From positions 1-11,302 of the forward strand of contig CASBQH010000119.1 in assembly GCA_949127695.1 (NCBI GenBank): 11,302 nt of DNA, given 5' to 3'. The DNA comes from Synechococcales cyanobacterium PMM_0073. Lineage in GTDB: Bacteria > Cyanobacteriota > Cyanobacteriia > Elainellales > Elainellaceae. Below the pieces are notes generated by a model. The model was not told the origin of the DNA. It made no database searches and saw only the letters and a list, made by a program, of their open reading frames with translations. Below are positions 1 to 6,142 of the stretch, piece after piece; position 1 is the first letter of the stretch; every line of letters begins with the position of its first letter. A program made the position numbers and the translations under genes.

Positions 1-1213
1 AGCGCTGGAGCGCGGTGACGCGACGGGTACTTTTCGAGCCACCGAGAAGCCTGATGTCACCACCACGCCAATTCCCCGCTTTGACCTGCTGAATCTGGAT
101 GCCTACCTGTTAATGACGCTGCAATTTTCGCGCGGCTGTCCGTTTCAGTGCGAGTTCTGCGACATTATTAACCTATTTGGCCGCAAGCCCCGCACCAAAG
201 ACCCAGCCCAAATGCTGGCCGAGCTAGATGCGCTCTATCAAACAGGCTGGCGGCGGACGATCTTTTTGGTAGACGACAACTTTATTGGCAACAGCCGCAA
301 CGCCAAGCTATTTCTGCGTGAGCTAATTCCCTGGATGCAGGCGCATCGCTACCCGTTTACGCTAATGACCGAAGCCTCGCTAAATTTGGCTGAAGACGAG
401 GAGCTGATGGAGCTGATGGTGCAGGCGGGCTTCACGATGGTGTTTATGGGGATCGAAACGCCAGATGTCGAGAGCTTGGGCGTGGCGCATAAGGAGCAAA
501 ACATGCGGCATTCGCTGATTGAATCCTGCCAGAAAATTAATCAGCAGGGACTGCAAATTCTCTCTGGGTTCATTCTCGGCTTTGACGGCGAGCGCACTGG
601 AGCCGGAGCGCGAATTCAGGCATTTGTCGAGGCGACGAGCATTCCGGTGGCGCATTTGACCATGCTGGGAGCCTTGCACAATACGGCGATGTGGACGCGG
701 CTACAGCAAGAAGGGCGGCTGATTGAAGAAGTGATTGCGGGCGAACATTTCACCACGCAGCTGTCGCTCATGAACTTTGTGCCGACGCGCCCAATTGCCG
801 AAATCACCCGCGAATTTATTGATGCCTTCTGGAATCTCTATGAGCCGCTGCCCTATCTAAAACGCGCCTTCAATCACTTTCAGATGATCGGCAACCGTCG
901 CCCATCAATTCGCTATCCGATTACCGACAAAGAAATCCGGCTGTTCTTGGCGATCTGCTGGCGGCAGGGATTGCTGCGTTCAACCCGCTGGCGCTTCTGG
1001 ATGCAGCTCTGGGCAATGCGCCAAAAGCCCAGCCTGCTCTATGACTATTTCACGGTGCTGGGGCTGGGCGAGCATTTCTTTAACTTCCGCCATCAGGTAC
1101 GCGGCAAGCTAGAAGAGCAGCTTGCCGCTCTAGAACCTGAGCAGATCCCAGAGACAGTAGAGCCAGTAGAGACAGCAGGGCCAGTAGAGTCAGTTGAAGC
1201 CTGTTTGATCTAG
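1..1213 (+). CDS. B12-binding radical SAM protein, 5'-truncated by window edge
   Basis: The reading frame is already open at base 2, so the ATG at 113 is an internal methionine, not the start. The visible 403 residues begin after the cobalamin-binding domain expected for this family. The 4Fe-4S/S-adenosylmethionine cluster motif RGCPFQCEFCDI gives C46, C50 and C53 of the visible part, preceded by the family-typical PIPRFDLLNLDAYLLMTLQF stretch. Downstream are PRTK, VDDNFIGN, TEASLNLAEDEEL, FMGIETPD and SGFILGFDGE, the usual order in radical SAM proteins with a DUF4070-like C-terminal region. The family includes the hopanoid methylase HpnP among many uncharacterised members, so the substrate cannot be named. 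The last ~22 residues are an acidic, repetitive VEPVETAGPVESVEA tail, probably unstructured. The stop is TAG at 1211-1213. The next gene starts 182 bases later on the same strand. Family assignment is sure; function is not. Confidence 0.9.
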   Translation, partial: ALERGDATGTFRATEKPDVTTTPIPRFDLLNLDAYLLMTLQFSRGCPFQCEFCDIINLFGRKPRTKDPAQMLAELDALYQTGWRRTIFLVDDNFIGNSRNAKLFLRELIPWMQAHRYPFTLMTEASLNLAEDEELMELMVQAGFTMVFMGIETPDVESLGVAHKEQNMRHSLIESCQKINQQGLQILSGFILGFDGERTGAGARIQAFVEATSIPVAHLTMLGALHNTAMWTRLQQEGRLIEEVIAGEHFTTQLSLMNFVPTRPIAEITREFIDAFWNLYEPLPYLKRAFNHFQMIGNRRPSIRYPITDKEIRLFLAICWRQGLLRSTRWRFWMQLWAMRQKPSLLYDYFTVLGLGEHFFNFRHQVRGKLEEQLAALEPEQIPETVEPVETAGPVESVEACLI

Positions 1214-1279
1214 CGATTGCTGGCGACGAGAATAGACCGAGATAAATTTGCTCAATTTGTAGAAAAAGCGGGATTAGTA

Positions 1280-1313
1280 TAGGCTGTTGATACGTTCGTA
1301 TTATCCCAGCCTA
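1280..1313 (+). other. Imperfect hairpin between the radical SAM and HerA-like genes
   Basis: An outer 7-bp stem (taggctg at 1280-1286, cagccta at 1307-1313) encloses an inner 5-bp stem (atacg/cgtat, 1290-1301). The right arm overlaps a 10-bp palindrome agcctaggct at 1308-1317. It lies 67 bases after the radical SAM stop codon. It could terminate transcription or shape the leader of the next gene. No uninterrupted T tract follows (ggctttctg), so a rho-independent terminator is not proven. Confidence 0.35.
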
Positions 1314-1395
1314 GGCTTTCTGCCAATAACGCCGCTTCACCTGTGAGCCATTCTGTTCTCAAACTCGTCTCGTCGCCATCCTGATCGCTTTCACA

Positions 1396-3117
1396 ATGAA
1401 TTTAGAAAAGCCCCTCGGTTCTGTGATTCAAGGCTCGCTCAGCCAAGGCTTAGAAGTACGGCTTCATGCCAACGTGCTGGTGGAAGATATGCGGGTCGGC
1501 AAGTTTTTGGTGGTGCAGGGCGTGCGGTCGCGCTTTTTCTGTATGCTGACTGATGTGGCGCTGGGCACTTCCAGCCAGCGGATTTTGGCTAACCCGCCTG
1601 AGCCCAGCAACAGCTTTCTGCAAGATGTGCTGGCCGGAACGGGCACCTTCGGCACGGTGAATCTATCGCCAATGCTGATGTTTACGCCCACAGAGCAGTC
1701 TGAGCCTGCCTCGCCCGCCAAATCAGGCAAGCGCAAAAAGTCTGACTCAGGGCTAGCCTCTTACGAAGCGAATACCAACGCCGTCGAGCTTTCTCCTGTC
1801 AAGACCATCCCCAGCCATTTCAGCCAGGTTTATGATGCCGCCGAGCGTGACTTTCGAGCCGTGTTTGGCTGGGAGGACGATCCGCATCGCCGCAACTTTG
1901 CGATTGGTCAGCCGATTGATATGGATGTGCCAATCTGTTTGGATCTCGATCGGTTTGTCGAGCGTAGCAACGGCGTGTTTGGCAAGTCGGGCACGGGCAA
2001 GTCGTTTCTGACGCGGCTGCTGCTGTCGGGGATCATCCGGCGACGGGCGGCAGTGAATCTAATTTTTGACATGCATTCCGAATATGGCTGGGAAGCCACC
2101 CGCGAAGGCAAGCAGTTCAGCACCGTTAAAGGGCTGCGGCAGCTCTTCCCCAATCAGGTGCAGATCTATACGCTTGACCCAGCCTCAACCCAGCGGCGCG
2201 GCGTCCGGGATGCCCAAGAGCTGTATATCAGCTACGACCAGATCGAAGTTGAAGACTTGATGCTGGTGCGGGGCGAGCTGAACCTCTCTGAAGCCAGCCT
2301 GGAAAACGCGATCATTCTGCGTAACGAGTTTGGCAAAGCCTGGATTTCGCGGCTGCTGTCGATGAGCAACGAGGAAATTCAGGAATTCTGCGAAGTCAAG
2401 ATGGGCAGCAAGTCTTCGATTATGGCGCTCCAGCGCAAGCTGACTCGGCTCGATGACCTGAAGTATCTGCGCCCAACCTGCCCCAAAAACTACGTGGCGC
2501 AAGTGCTAGAGTCACTGGAAGCGGGCAAGCATGTAGTAGTCGAGTTCGGCTCGCAGTCGAATATGCTTTCCTATATGCTGGCCACCAATATTATTGCCCG
2601 CCGGATTCACGCCAGCTATGTGCATAAGGCCGAGCGCTTCTTGCAGACCAAAAACCCCAGCGACCGACCGCAGCCGCTGGTGATCACGATCGAAGAAGCC
2701 CATCGCTTTCTGGATGCAGCCACCGTGCGCCAGACGATTTTTGGCACAATCGCCCGCGAGATGCGGAAATACTTCGTGACGCTGCTGGTGGTCGATCAGC
2801 GGCCTTCGGGGATCGACAACGAGGTGATGTCGCAGGTGGGCACGCGGATTACGGCGCTGCTGAACGACGAAAAAGACATTGAGGCAATTTTTACCGGCGT
2901 CTCTGGCGGGCAGGCGCTGCGCTCGGTGCTGGCTAAGCTCGACTCGAAGCAGCAGGCGCTAATTTTGGGTCATGCCGTGCCGATGCCGGTGGTGATTCGC
3001 ACCCGTGCCTACGACGAAAGCTTCTACGCCGAAGTGGGCGATACGCCCTGGGAAGAGCTGTCCACCGAGACAGTGCTACTGGCGGCTGAAGCGGCCAGAG
3101 CCGACCTGGGACTTTAG
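1396..3117 (+). CDS. HerA-like (DUF87 type) DNA-translocating ATPase
   Basis: This 573-residue protein has the architecture of HerA/FtsK-clade hexameric ATPases. Residues ~1-110 form a small beta-rich region like the HAS-barrel. A lysine- and serine-rich linker (about 107-125) follows, then the RecA-like ATPase. The Walker A motif GKSGTGKS is at 196-203, within GVFGKSGTGKSFLTRLLLSG. The Walker B strand is LVITIEEAHRF at about 427-437, with catalytic E433/E434. FVTLLVVDQRPSGID and SQVGTRI resemble the sensor and arginine-finger region. HerA family members pump DNA and in archaea and some bacteria act with the NurA nuclease in end resection; related ATPases serve in phage defence. No nuclease gene is in this window, so a repair role is inference. 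The ATG at 1396 has no clear Shine-Dalgarno sequence, which is common in cyanobacteria. The gene is followed by a long non-coding region, so it appears monocistronic. Confidence 0.85.
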   Translation: MNLEKPLGSVIQGSLSQGLEVRLHANVLVEDMRVGKFLVVQGVRSRFFCMLTDVALGTSSQRILANPPEPSNSFLQDVLAGTGTFGTVNLSPMLMFTPTEQSEPASPAKSGKRKKSDSGLASYEANTNAVELSPVKTIPSHFSQVYDAAERDFRAVFGWEDDPHRRNFAIGQPIDMDVPICLDLDRFVERSNGVFGKSGTGKSFLTRLLLSGIIRRRAAVNLIFDMHSEYGWEATREGKQFSTVKGLRQLFPNQVQIYTLDPASTQRRGVRDAQELYISYDQIEVEDLMLVRGELNLSEASLENAIILRNEFGKAWISRLLSMSNEEIQEFCEVKMGSKSSIMALQRKLTRLDDLKYLRPTCPKNYVAQVLESLEAGKHVVVEFGSQSNMLSYMLATNIIARRIHASYVHKAERFLQTKNPSDRPQPLVITIEEAHRFLDAATVRQTIFGTIAREMRKYFVTLLVVDQRPSGIDNEVMSQVGTRITALLNDEKDIEAIFTGVSGGQALRSVLAKLDSKQQALILGHAVPMPVVIRTRAYDESFYAEVGDTPWEELSTETVLLAAEAARADLGL

Positions 3118-3169
3118 GTTCCAGCTTGCTGGCTCAAAACAGTTCGGTTATCCGTCTCAGTTTCCCGTA

Positions 3170-3188
3170 CCTCTAGTTTAAGTAGAGG
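3170..3188 (+). other. Weak hairpin downstream of the HerA-like gene
   Basis: The arms cctcta (3170-3175) and tagagg (3183-3188) form a 6-bp stem with a 7-base loop, 53 bases after the stop codon. It has no T tract. It is a possible, poorly supported 3' end for the upstream transcript. Confidence 0.25.
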
Positions 3189-3309
3189 CGGCATGATAAA
3201 GACATCTAAAATCTTCACCGTTTGATCACGGAAGGAACTGGTTCTGCTCAGTCTCAATTATTTCTAGTTTCAATACAGTCAGCAGAAAAATTGAACCACA
3301 TCCGGCAAG

Positions 3310-3327
3310 TTCATCCGATCGGATGAA
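3310..3327. promoter_or_regulatory. Perfect 18-bp palindrome upstream of sigC, candidate operator
   Basis: TTCATCCGATCGGATGAA reads identically on both strands with no spacer. It lies 334 bases after the HerA-like start-to-stop region's nearest functional boundary is passed, that is, 192 bases beyond that stop codon and 333 bases before the sigC start at 3661. A perfect dyad of this length without a loop suits binding by a dimeric regulator better than an RNA hairpin. The centre CGATCG resembles the core of the cyanobacterial HIP1 repeat, but the flanks do not match it. I do not recognise it as the site of a known regulator such as NtcA, Fur, Zur or LexA. Confidence 0.45.
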
Positions 3328-3464
3328 TTCATTCCACTTTACGGGAGCTTAAAGTTGTATTACAATTATGGATAGATAAACTCATAACGATTACGTCTTA
3401 TTGATTGCGCTGCAAGTGCAGGCTAAGTATTTCAGCGCATTGTTACAAATTGAGCAGGCATTCA

Positions 3465-3489
3465 TGCTCTGAATGATTCTGTCAGAGCA
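3465..3489 (+). other. Inverted repeat in the sigC upstream region
   Basis: TGCTCTGA (3465-3472) and TCAGAGCA (3482-3489) are perfect 8-base inverted arms separated by 9 bases. If transcribed it would form a leader hairpin about 170 bases before the sigC start. As DNA it could bind a dimer. A weak promoter match overlaps it (TTGAGC at 3450-3455, AATGAT at 3472-3477, 16-base spacer), in which case the arms would sit at the promoter itself. Confidence 0.4.
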
Positions 3490-3660
3490 ATAGCCAAAGC
3501 AGCTGACCCATTCTTCCATTCCGTTTTACAGGCATCCGCTTCAGCAGCATTGCTTCTAGACCTGTCCTCACCGCTTTGGTGGCGCTTCATTCATTCTCAG
3601 AGAGCCGTCCGTTTGTTTCGTATTGTTTTTAGCCCTGTCCGAAGGAGTTCGTATATCCTC

Positions 3661-4665
3661 ATGTCAACCCCCAAAGCTCAATCCAAAGCTAGCAAAACCA
3701 AAGCCACCAAGCCGCTTTTCACGGTCGATATGGTGCGTACCTATCTGCACGAAATTGGGCGCGTGCCGCTGCTGACGCATGAACAAGAAATTATTTACGG
3801 CAAGCAGGTGCAGCAGATGATGCCGCTGCTTGAGGTTAAGCAAAAGTTAGCCGATAGCCTTGATCGTAGCCCAACTCAGGCCGAGTGGGCAGAAGCGGCT
3901 CAGCTGAGTGAAGCAGAGCTAGAAAAAATTCTGCGCCTGGGGCAACGCGCCAAGCAGAAAATGGTGGAGGCCAATCTGCGGCTAGTGGTGGCGATTGCCA
4001 AAAAGTACCAGAAGCGCAACCTAGAGTTTCTAGATCTAATCCAGGAGGGCACGCTGGGCTTGGAGCGCGGCGTCGAGAAATTTGACCCAATGCGGGGTTA
4101 TAAGTTCTCGACCTATGCCTACTGGTGGATTCGGCAGGCGATTACGCGAGCAATCGCCCAGCAGGCGCGCACCATTCGATTGCCTATTCATATTACTGAG
4201 AAGCTGAACAAAATTAAAAAGGTGCAGCGTGAGCTGACGCAAACGCTAGGTCGTAGCCCCAACCCAGCCGAAATTGCCGAGGTGCTAGAACTCGAAACCA
4301 GCGAAATTCGCGAGTTTTTGATGATGGCGCGTCAGCCCGTCTCGCTGGATCTGCGCGTGGGCGATAACCAGGATACTGAGCTACGAGATCTGCTCGAAGA
4401 CGAAAGTGAAAGCGCCTCACCTGAAAACTACGCCACGCAGGAATCCTTGCGTCGCGACTTGGAAGGGATGCTCTCCGAGCTAACGCCTCAGCAGCGGGAG
4501 GTAATTATCCTGCGCTTTGGACTTCAGGATGGCCATGAGCTGTCTCTCGCCAAAGTGGGGCAGCGGATGAACATCAGCCGCGAGCGAGTCCGACAGCTAG
4601 AGCGGCAGGCGCTGGATCATCTACGCCGTCGCAAAGCCACTGTGCGAGGATATCTGGCGAGCTAG
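3661..4665 (+). CDS. sigC: Group 2 RNA polymerase sigma factor, SigC type
   Basis: The product directs RNA polymerase to a subset of promoters. From the ATG at 3661 it is 334 residues. That start is chosen because MSTPKAQSKAS leads directly into the family sequence and AAGGAG lies at 3642-3647, although its 13-base spacing is long; the frame is open upstream to a TTG at 3550. DMVRTYLHEIGRVPLLTHEQ is the region 1.2 sequence typical of cyanobacterial SigC, unlike the DLVRLYLQEIGRVRLL form of SigB/D/E. Region 2 has NLRLVVAIAKKY, FLDLIQEG and YAYWWIRQAITRAI (YWWIRQ at 154-159), the core-binding and -10-reading parts. Region 4 ends with the helix-turn-helix LAKVGQRMNISRERVRQLER (from about 296) that reads the -35 element. 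There is no long region 1.1, as expected for group 2. In Synechocystis SigC is linked to heat acclimation and stationary-phase nitrogen responses; this role is assumed by homology. A strong terminator follows. Confidence 0.88.
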   Translation: MSTPKAQSKASKTKATKPLFTVDMVRTYLHEIGRVPLLTHEQEIIYGKQVQQMMPLLEVKQKLADSLDRSPTQAEWAEAAQLSEAELEKILRLGQRAKQKMVEANLRLVVAIAKKYQKRNLEFLDLIQEGTLGLERGVEKFDPMRGYKFSTYAYWWIRQAITRAIAQQARTIRLPIHITEKLNKIKKVQRELTQTLGRSPNPAEIAEVLELETSEIREFLMMARQPVSLDLRVGDNQDTELRDLLEDESESASPENYATQESLRRDLEGMLSELTPQQREVIILRFGLQDGHELSLAKVGQRMNISRERVRQLERQALDHLRRRKATVRGYLAS

Positions 4666-4689
4666 AGCGATTTAGACTGCGTTAAAGCA

Positions 4690-4724
4690 AAAGCTGGGTG
4701 TAGGTAATTTCTGCACCCAGCTTT
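4690..4724 (+). terminator. Strong intrinsic terminator hairpin after sigC
   Basis: The arms aaagctgggtgtag (4690-4703) and ctgcacccagcttt (4711-4724) pair over 14 bp with one G-T wobble and a 7-base loop (gtaattt). The hairpin starts 25 bases after the sigC stop codon. The bases after it (gccattgcaaaa) lack a T run, so it may act as a terminator or a 3'-end-stabilising structure. Cyanobacterial terminators often lack a good T tract. Confidence 0.7.
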
Positions 4725-4913
4725 GCCATTGCAAAAAGCTGCATATCTGGCAAGTCGCAGCGGCTATAGATAGCTGTGAGGCGAAGCGTAAATTTGTCAG
4801 CCAACGCCTAACCTGAATGGGCGACTCGAATGAATCGATCGGACGATGTTTGCCTGCTGCGATCTTGCTAGGCTATGGGTATTGAACGCAGGCAGAGCGC
4901 CTTGCCCAGAACC

Positions 4914-4943
4914 TTCCAGAAGTTTTTGAAAACTTTTCTGGAA
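4914..4943 (+). other. Long bulged hairpin in the sigC/exported-protein intergenic region
   Basis: The left arm ttccag-aagtttt (4914-4926) pairs with aaaactt-tt-ctggaa (4929-4943), giving 13 bp with a 2-base T bulge on the right and a very tight loop. It sits 190 bases past the sigC terminator and about 215 bases before the next gene, so it is not an obvious terminator for either. It may be an RNA structure, a DNA dyad or a small repeat remnant. Confidence 0.4.
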
Positions 4944-5074
4944 TTAGGCTGAATCAGGCTGTAGTTGTCTGATGGTGTGGGAACGCTAAGCTAGACGGCT
5001 CAAAGATTACAACGAAACATTGCGCTACTGTAAAGTCTTTTGCTGAAACTGAGAAGGGCGATCTGGCTCTCCAG

Positions 5075-5080
5075 TATAGT
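5075..5080 (+). promoter_or_regulatory. Candidate -10 element for the exported-protein/GNAT operon
   Basis: TATAGT matches the TATAAT consensus at five of six positions and lies 84 bases before the preferred start at 5164. No TTGACA-like -35 is found 16-18 bases upstream (agaagg at 5052-5057). If real, it would depend on an activator or on a sigma factor that tolerates a poor -35. Confidence 0.35.
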
Positions 5081-5163
5081 GAAATACAAATAAGCAATTT
5101 TTTGACTGTTTTTGGGCTAACCGGCGAGTTTTAAGTAGAAATTAACGATAGCAGGGGATGGCA

Positions 5164-5694
5164 ATGAAAAACTTCTTTAAGAATGCATCAGCGGCTCAGC
5201 GTTCTGGTGTTGCTCATCTACCTCAAAAGTTTGCGGGCTTCTTAGTGAGCCTGACTTTCATCGGCGGTTTTGCCACGCTCATGGCGGAAGGATCTAAGGC
5301 GCAAGGCTCAGCAGCAGCCGATCCGGCAGTTACACCTGCCCAGATGGCAGACGGCGTTTACCTTTATGGTCAGTCGGCTCAGCCCCAGACCATTGGCTCA
5401 GAATATTTGGTCTTTGAAGTGACGGCAGGCTCTGTGGTGGGCGGATTTTATATGCCCCGCTCCTCTTTCGATTGTTTTCATGGTAGCTTGCAGGCTGAAA
5501 AGCTAGCCCTGACTGTCATTGATAGCTACGAGCAAACGGCTCATCCTTACTCAGTGGCTTTGGCCGCAGGTGAACCTACTGCTTCTGCTGGCGGTAGCGC
5601 TGCTCCACTCGGCTTAGAAGGCTACCACCGAATTGCCGAACTCAGTGAGATTGACCAACAGGTTTTAACGACTTGTAAGGCTAGCCAAATTTGA
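5164..5694 (+). CDS. Exported or membrane-anchored protein of unknown function
   Basis: Two ATGs compete, at 5158 and 5164. AGGG at 5153-5156 touches the first but sits 7 bases before the second, so 5164 is preferred, giving 176 residues. The N-terminus is basic (KNFFKN, then PQK), followed by a hydrophobic stretch FAGFLVSLTFIGGFATLM at about residues 23-40 and then GSKAQG. This is a signal peptide or a single membrane anchor. The mature part contains ADGVYLYGQSAQPQTIGSEY, LVFEVTAGSVVGGFYMP and RSSFDCFHG, followed by LTVIDSYEQ. I associate this pattern with a conserved cyanobacterial protein family of unknown role but cannot name a domain. It has two cysteines, in SFDCFHG and near the C-terminus (TTCKAS), which could form a disulfide outside the cytoplasm. 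A low-complexity Ala/Gly/Ser segment (about residues 133-148) separates the core from the tail. The GNAT gene starts 10 bases after its stop, so the two are probably co-transcribed. Confidence 0.75.
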   Translation: MKNFFKNASAAQRSGVAHLPQKFAGFLVSLTFIGGFATLMAEGSKAQGSAAADPAVTPAQMADGVYLYGQSAQPQTIGSEYLVFEVTAGSVVGGFYMPRSSFDCFHGSLQAEKLALTVIDSYEQTAHPYSVALAAGEPTASAGGSAAPLGLEGYHRIAELSEIDQQVLTTCKASQI

Positions 5695-5704
5695 TAGAAG
5701 TTTT

Positions 5705-6142
5705 ATGACGCTGCGCTTCAGCATCGTTGAGTTTGAACAATCTGCTGTAGAAATTTGCCAGATCCGGCGAGCTGTCTTTCAGGTCGAGCAGCAGGTAGCT
5801 GAAGCGCTCGATTTTGATGGCCTAGATCCAGGCAGTTTTCATCTGTTGGCTTGTGCAAATTCTGTGCCAATCGGGACTGCTCGACTGCGATTACTGACTC
5901 CCGAAGCCGCAAAAATTGAGCGTGTTGCTGTACTGGCCGAATATCGCGGCCAAGGCGTGGGTCGCAGCATGATGCAGCAGGCTCTACGGTTTTTGACTGA
6001 GCAGGGCATTCTCGAAGCGCGGCTGCATGCTCAGGCTCAGACTGTCAGCTTTTACCAACAGCTGGGATTTATAGAACAGGGAGAGCCGTTTTATGAGGCG
6101 GATATTTTGCATGTGGACATGGCCATGTCGCTAGCTGAATAG
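5705..6142 (+). CDS. GNAT family N-acetyltransferase (ElaA-like)
   Basis: This 145-residue protein is a single GNAT domain that would transfer an acetyl group from acetyl-CoA to an amine. The N-terminal half has IRRAVFQVEQQV, FDGLDPGSFHLLA and IGTARLRLL, the arrangement seen in ElaA-like GNATs. Motif A, which holds the acetyl-CoA pyrophosphate, is IERVAVLAEYRGQGVGRSMM with RGQGVG at 81-86. The motif B region is VSFYQQLGF (114-122), followed by a C-terminal strand with H136. The length is normal for a complete single-domain member. The substrate cannot be predicted. The ATG at 5705 has a short purine run GAAG at 5697-5700, and the gene lies 10 bases downstream of the exported-protein gene. Because this enzyme should be cytoplasmic and its neighbour exported, co-transcription does not by itself imply that they touch. 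Confidence 0.85.
   Translation: MTLRFSIVEFEQSAVEICQIRRAVFQVEQQVAEALDFDGLDPGSFHLLACANSVPIGTARLRLLTPEAAKIERVAVLAEYRGQGVGRSMMQQALRFLTEQGILEARLHAQAQTVSFYQQLGFIEQGEPFYEADILHVDMAMSLAE

Larger units (their letters stand above)
3118..3660 (+). promoter_or_regulatory. Long non-coding upstream region of sigC
   Basis: No credible gene lies in these 543 bases. The region is more AT-rich than the flanking genes and holds several inverted repeats: 3170-3188, 3310-3327, 3355-3365 (ttgta-t-tacaa) and 3465-3489. I cannot place the sigC promoter with confidence; no TTGACA/TATAAT pair with standard spacing stands out. The frame of sigC is open back to a TTG at 3550, but that 37-residue extension does not look like sigma factor sequence. 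Confidence 0.5.
4666..5157 (+). promoter_or_regulatory. Non-coding region between sigC and the exported-protein operon
   Basis: This 492-base gap holds the sigC terminator (4690-4724), a second AT-rich hairpin (4914-4943) and a good -10-like hexamer TATAGT at 5075-5080 without a matching -35. If that hexamer is used, transcription would start near 5087 and give a leader of about 75 bases. A 25-codon frame (4875-4952) overlaps the second hairpin but has no convincing ribosome binding site. I see no RNA gene. Confidence 0.45.

Noticed and set aside
3239..3298. Possible long stem: tggttc (3239-3244) with gaacca (3293-3298), or ttctgct (3242-3248) with agcagaa (3281-3287)
   Set aside because: The two pairings exclude each other and each leaves a loop of 32-48 bases; in an AT-rich region this could easily be chance.
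3118..3660. NtcA (GTA-N8-TAC) or RpaB (paired GTTACA) binding sites before sigC
   Set aside because: Only single half-sites occur (for example gttacaaa near 3442); no correctly spaced pair was found.
4815..4850. tRNA T-loop-like stretch (gactcgaatgaatcg)
   Set aside because: It does not match the GTTCRANNC consensus, and no acceptor or anticodon stem can be folded around it.
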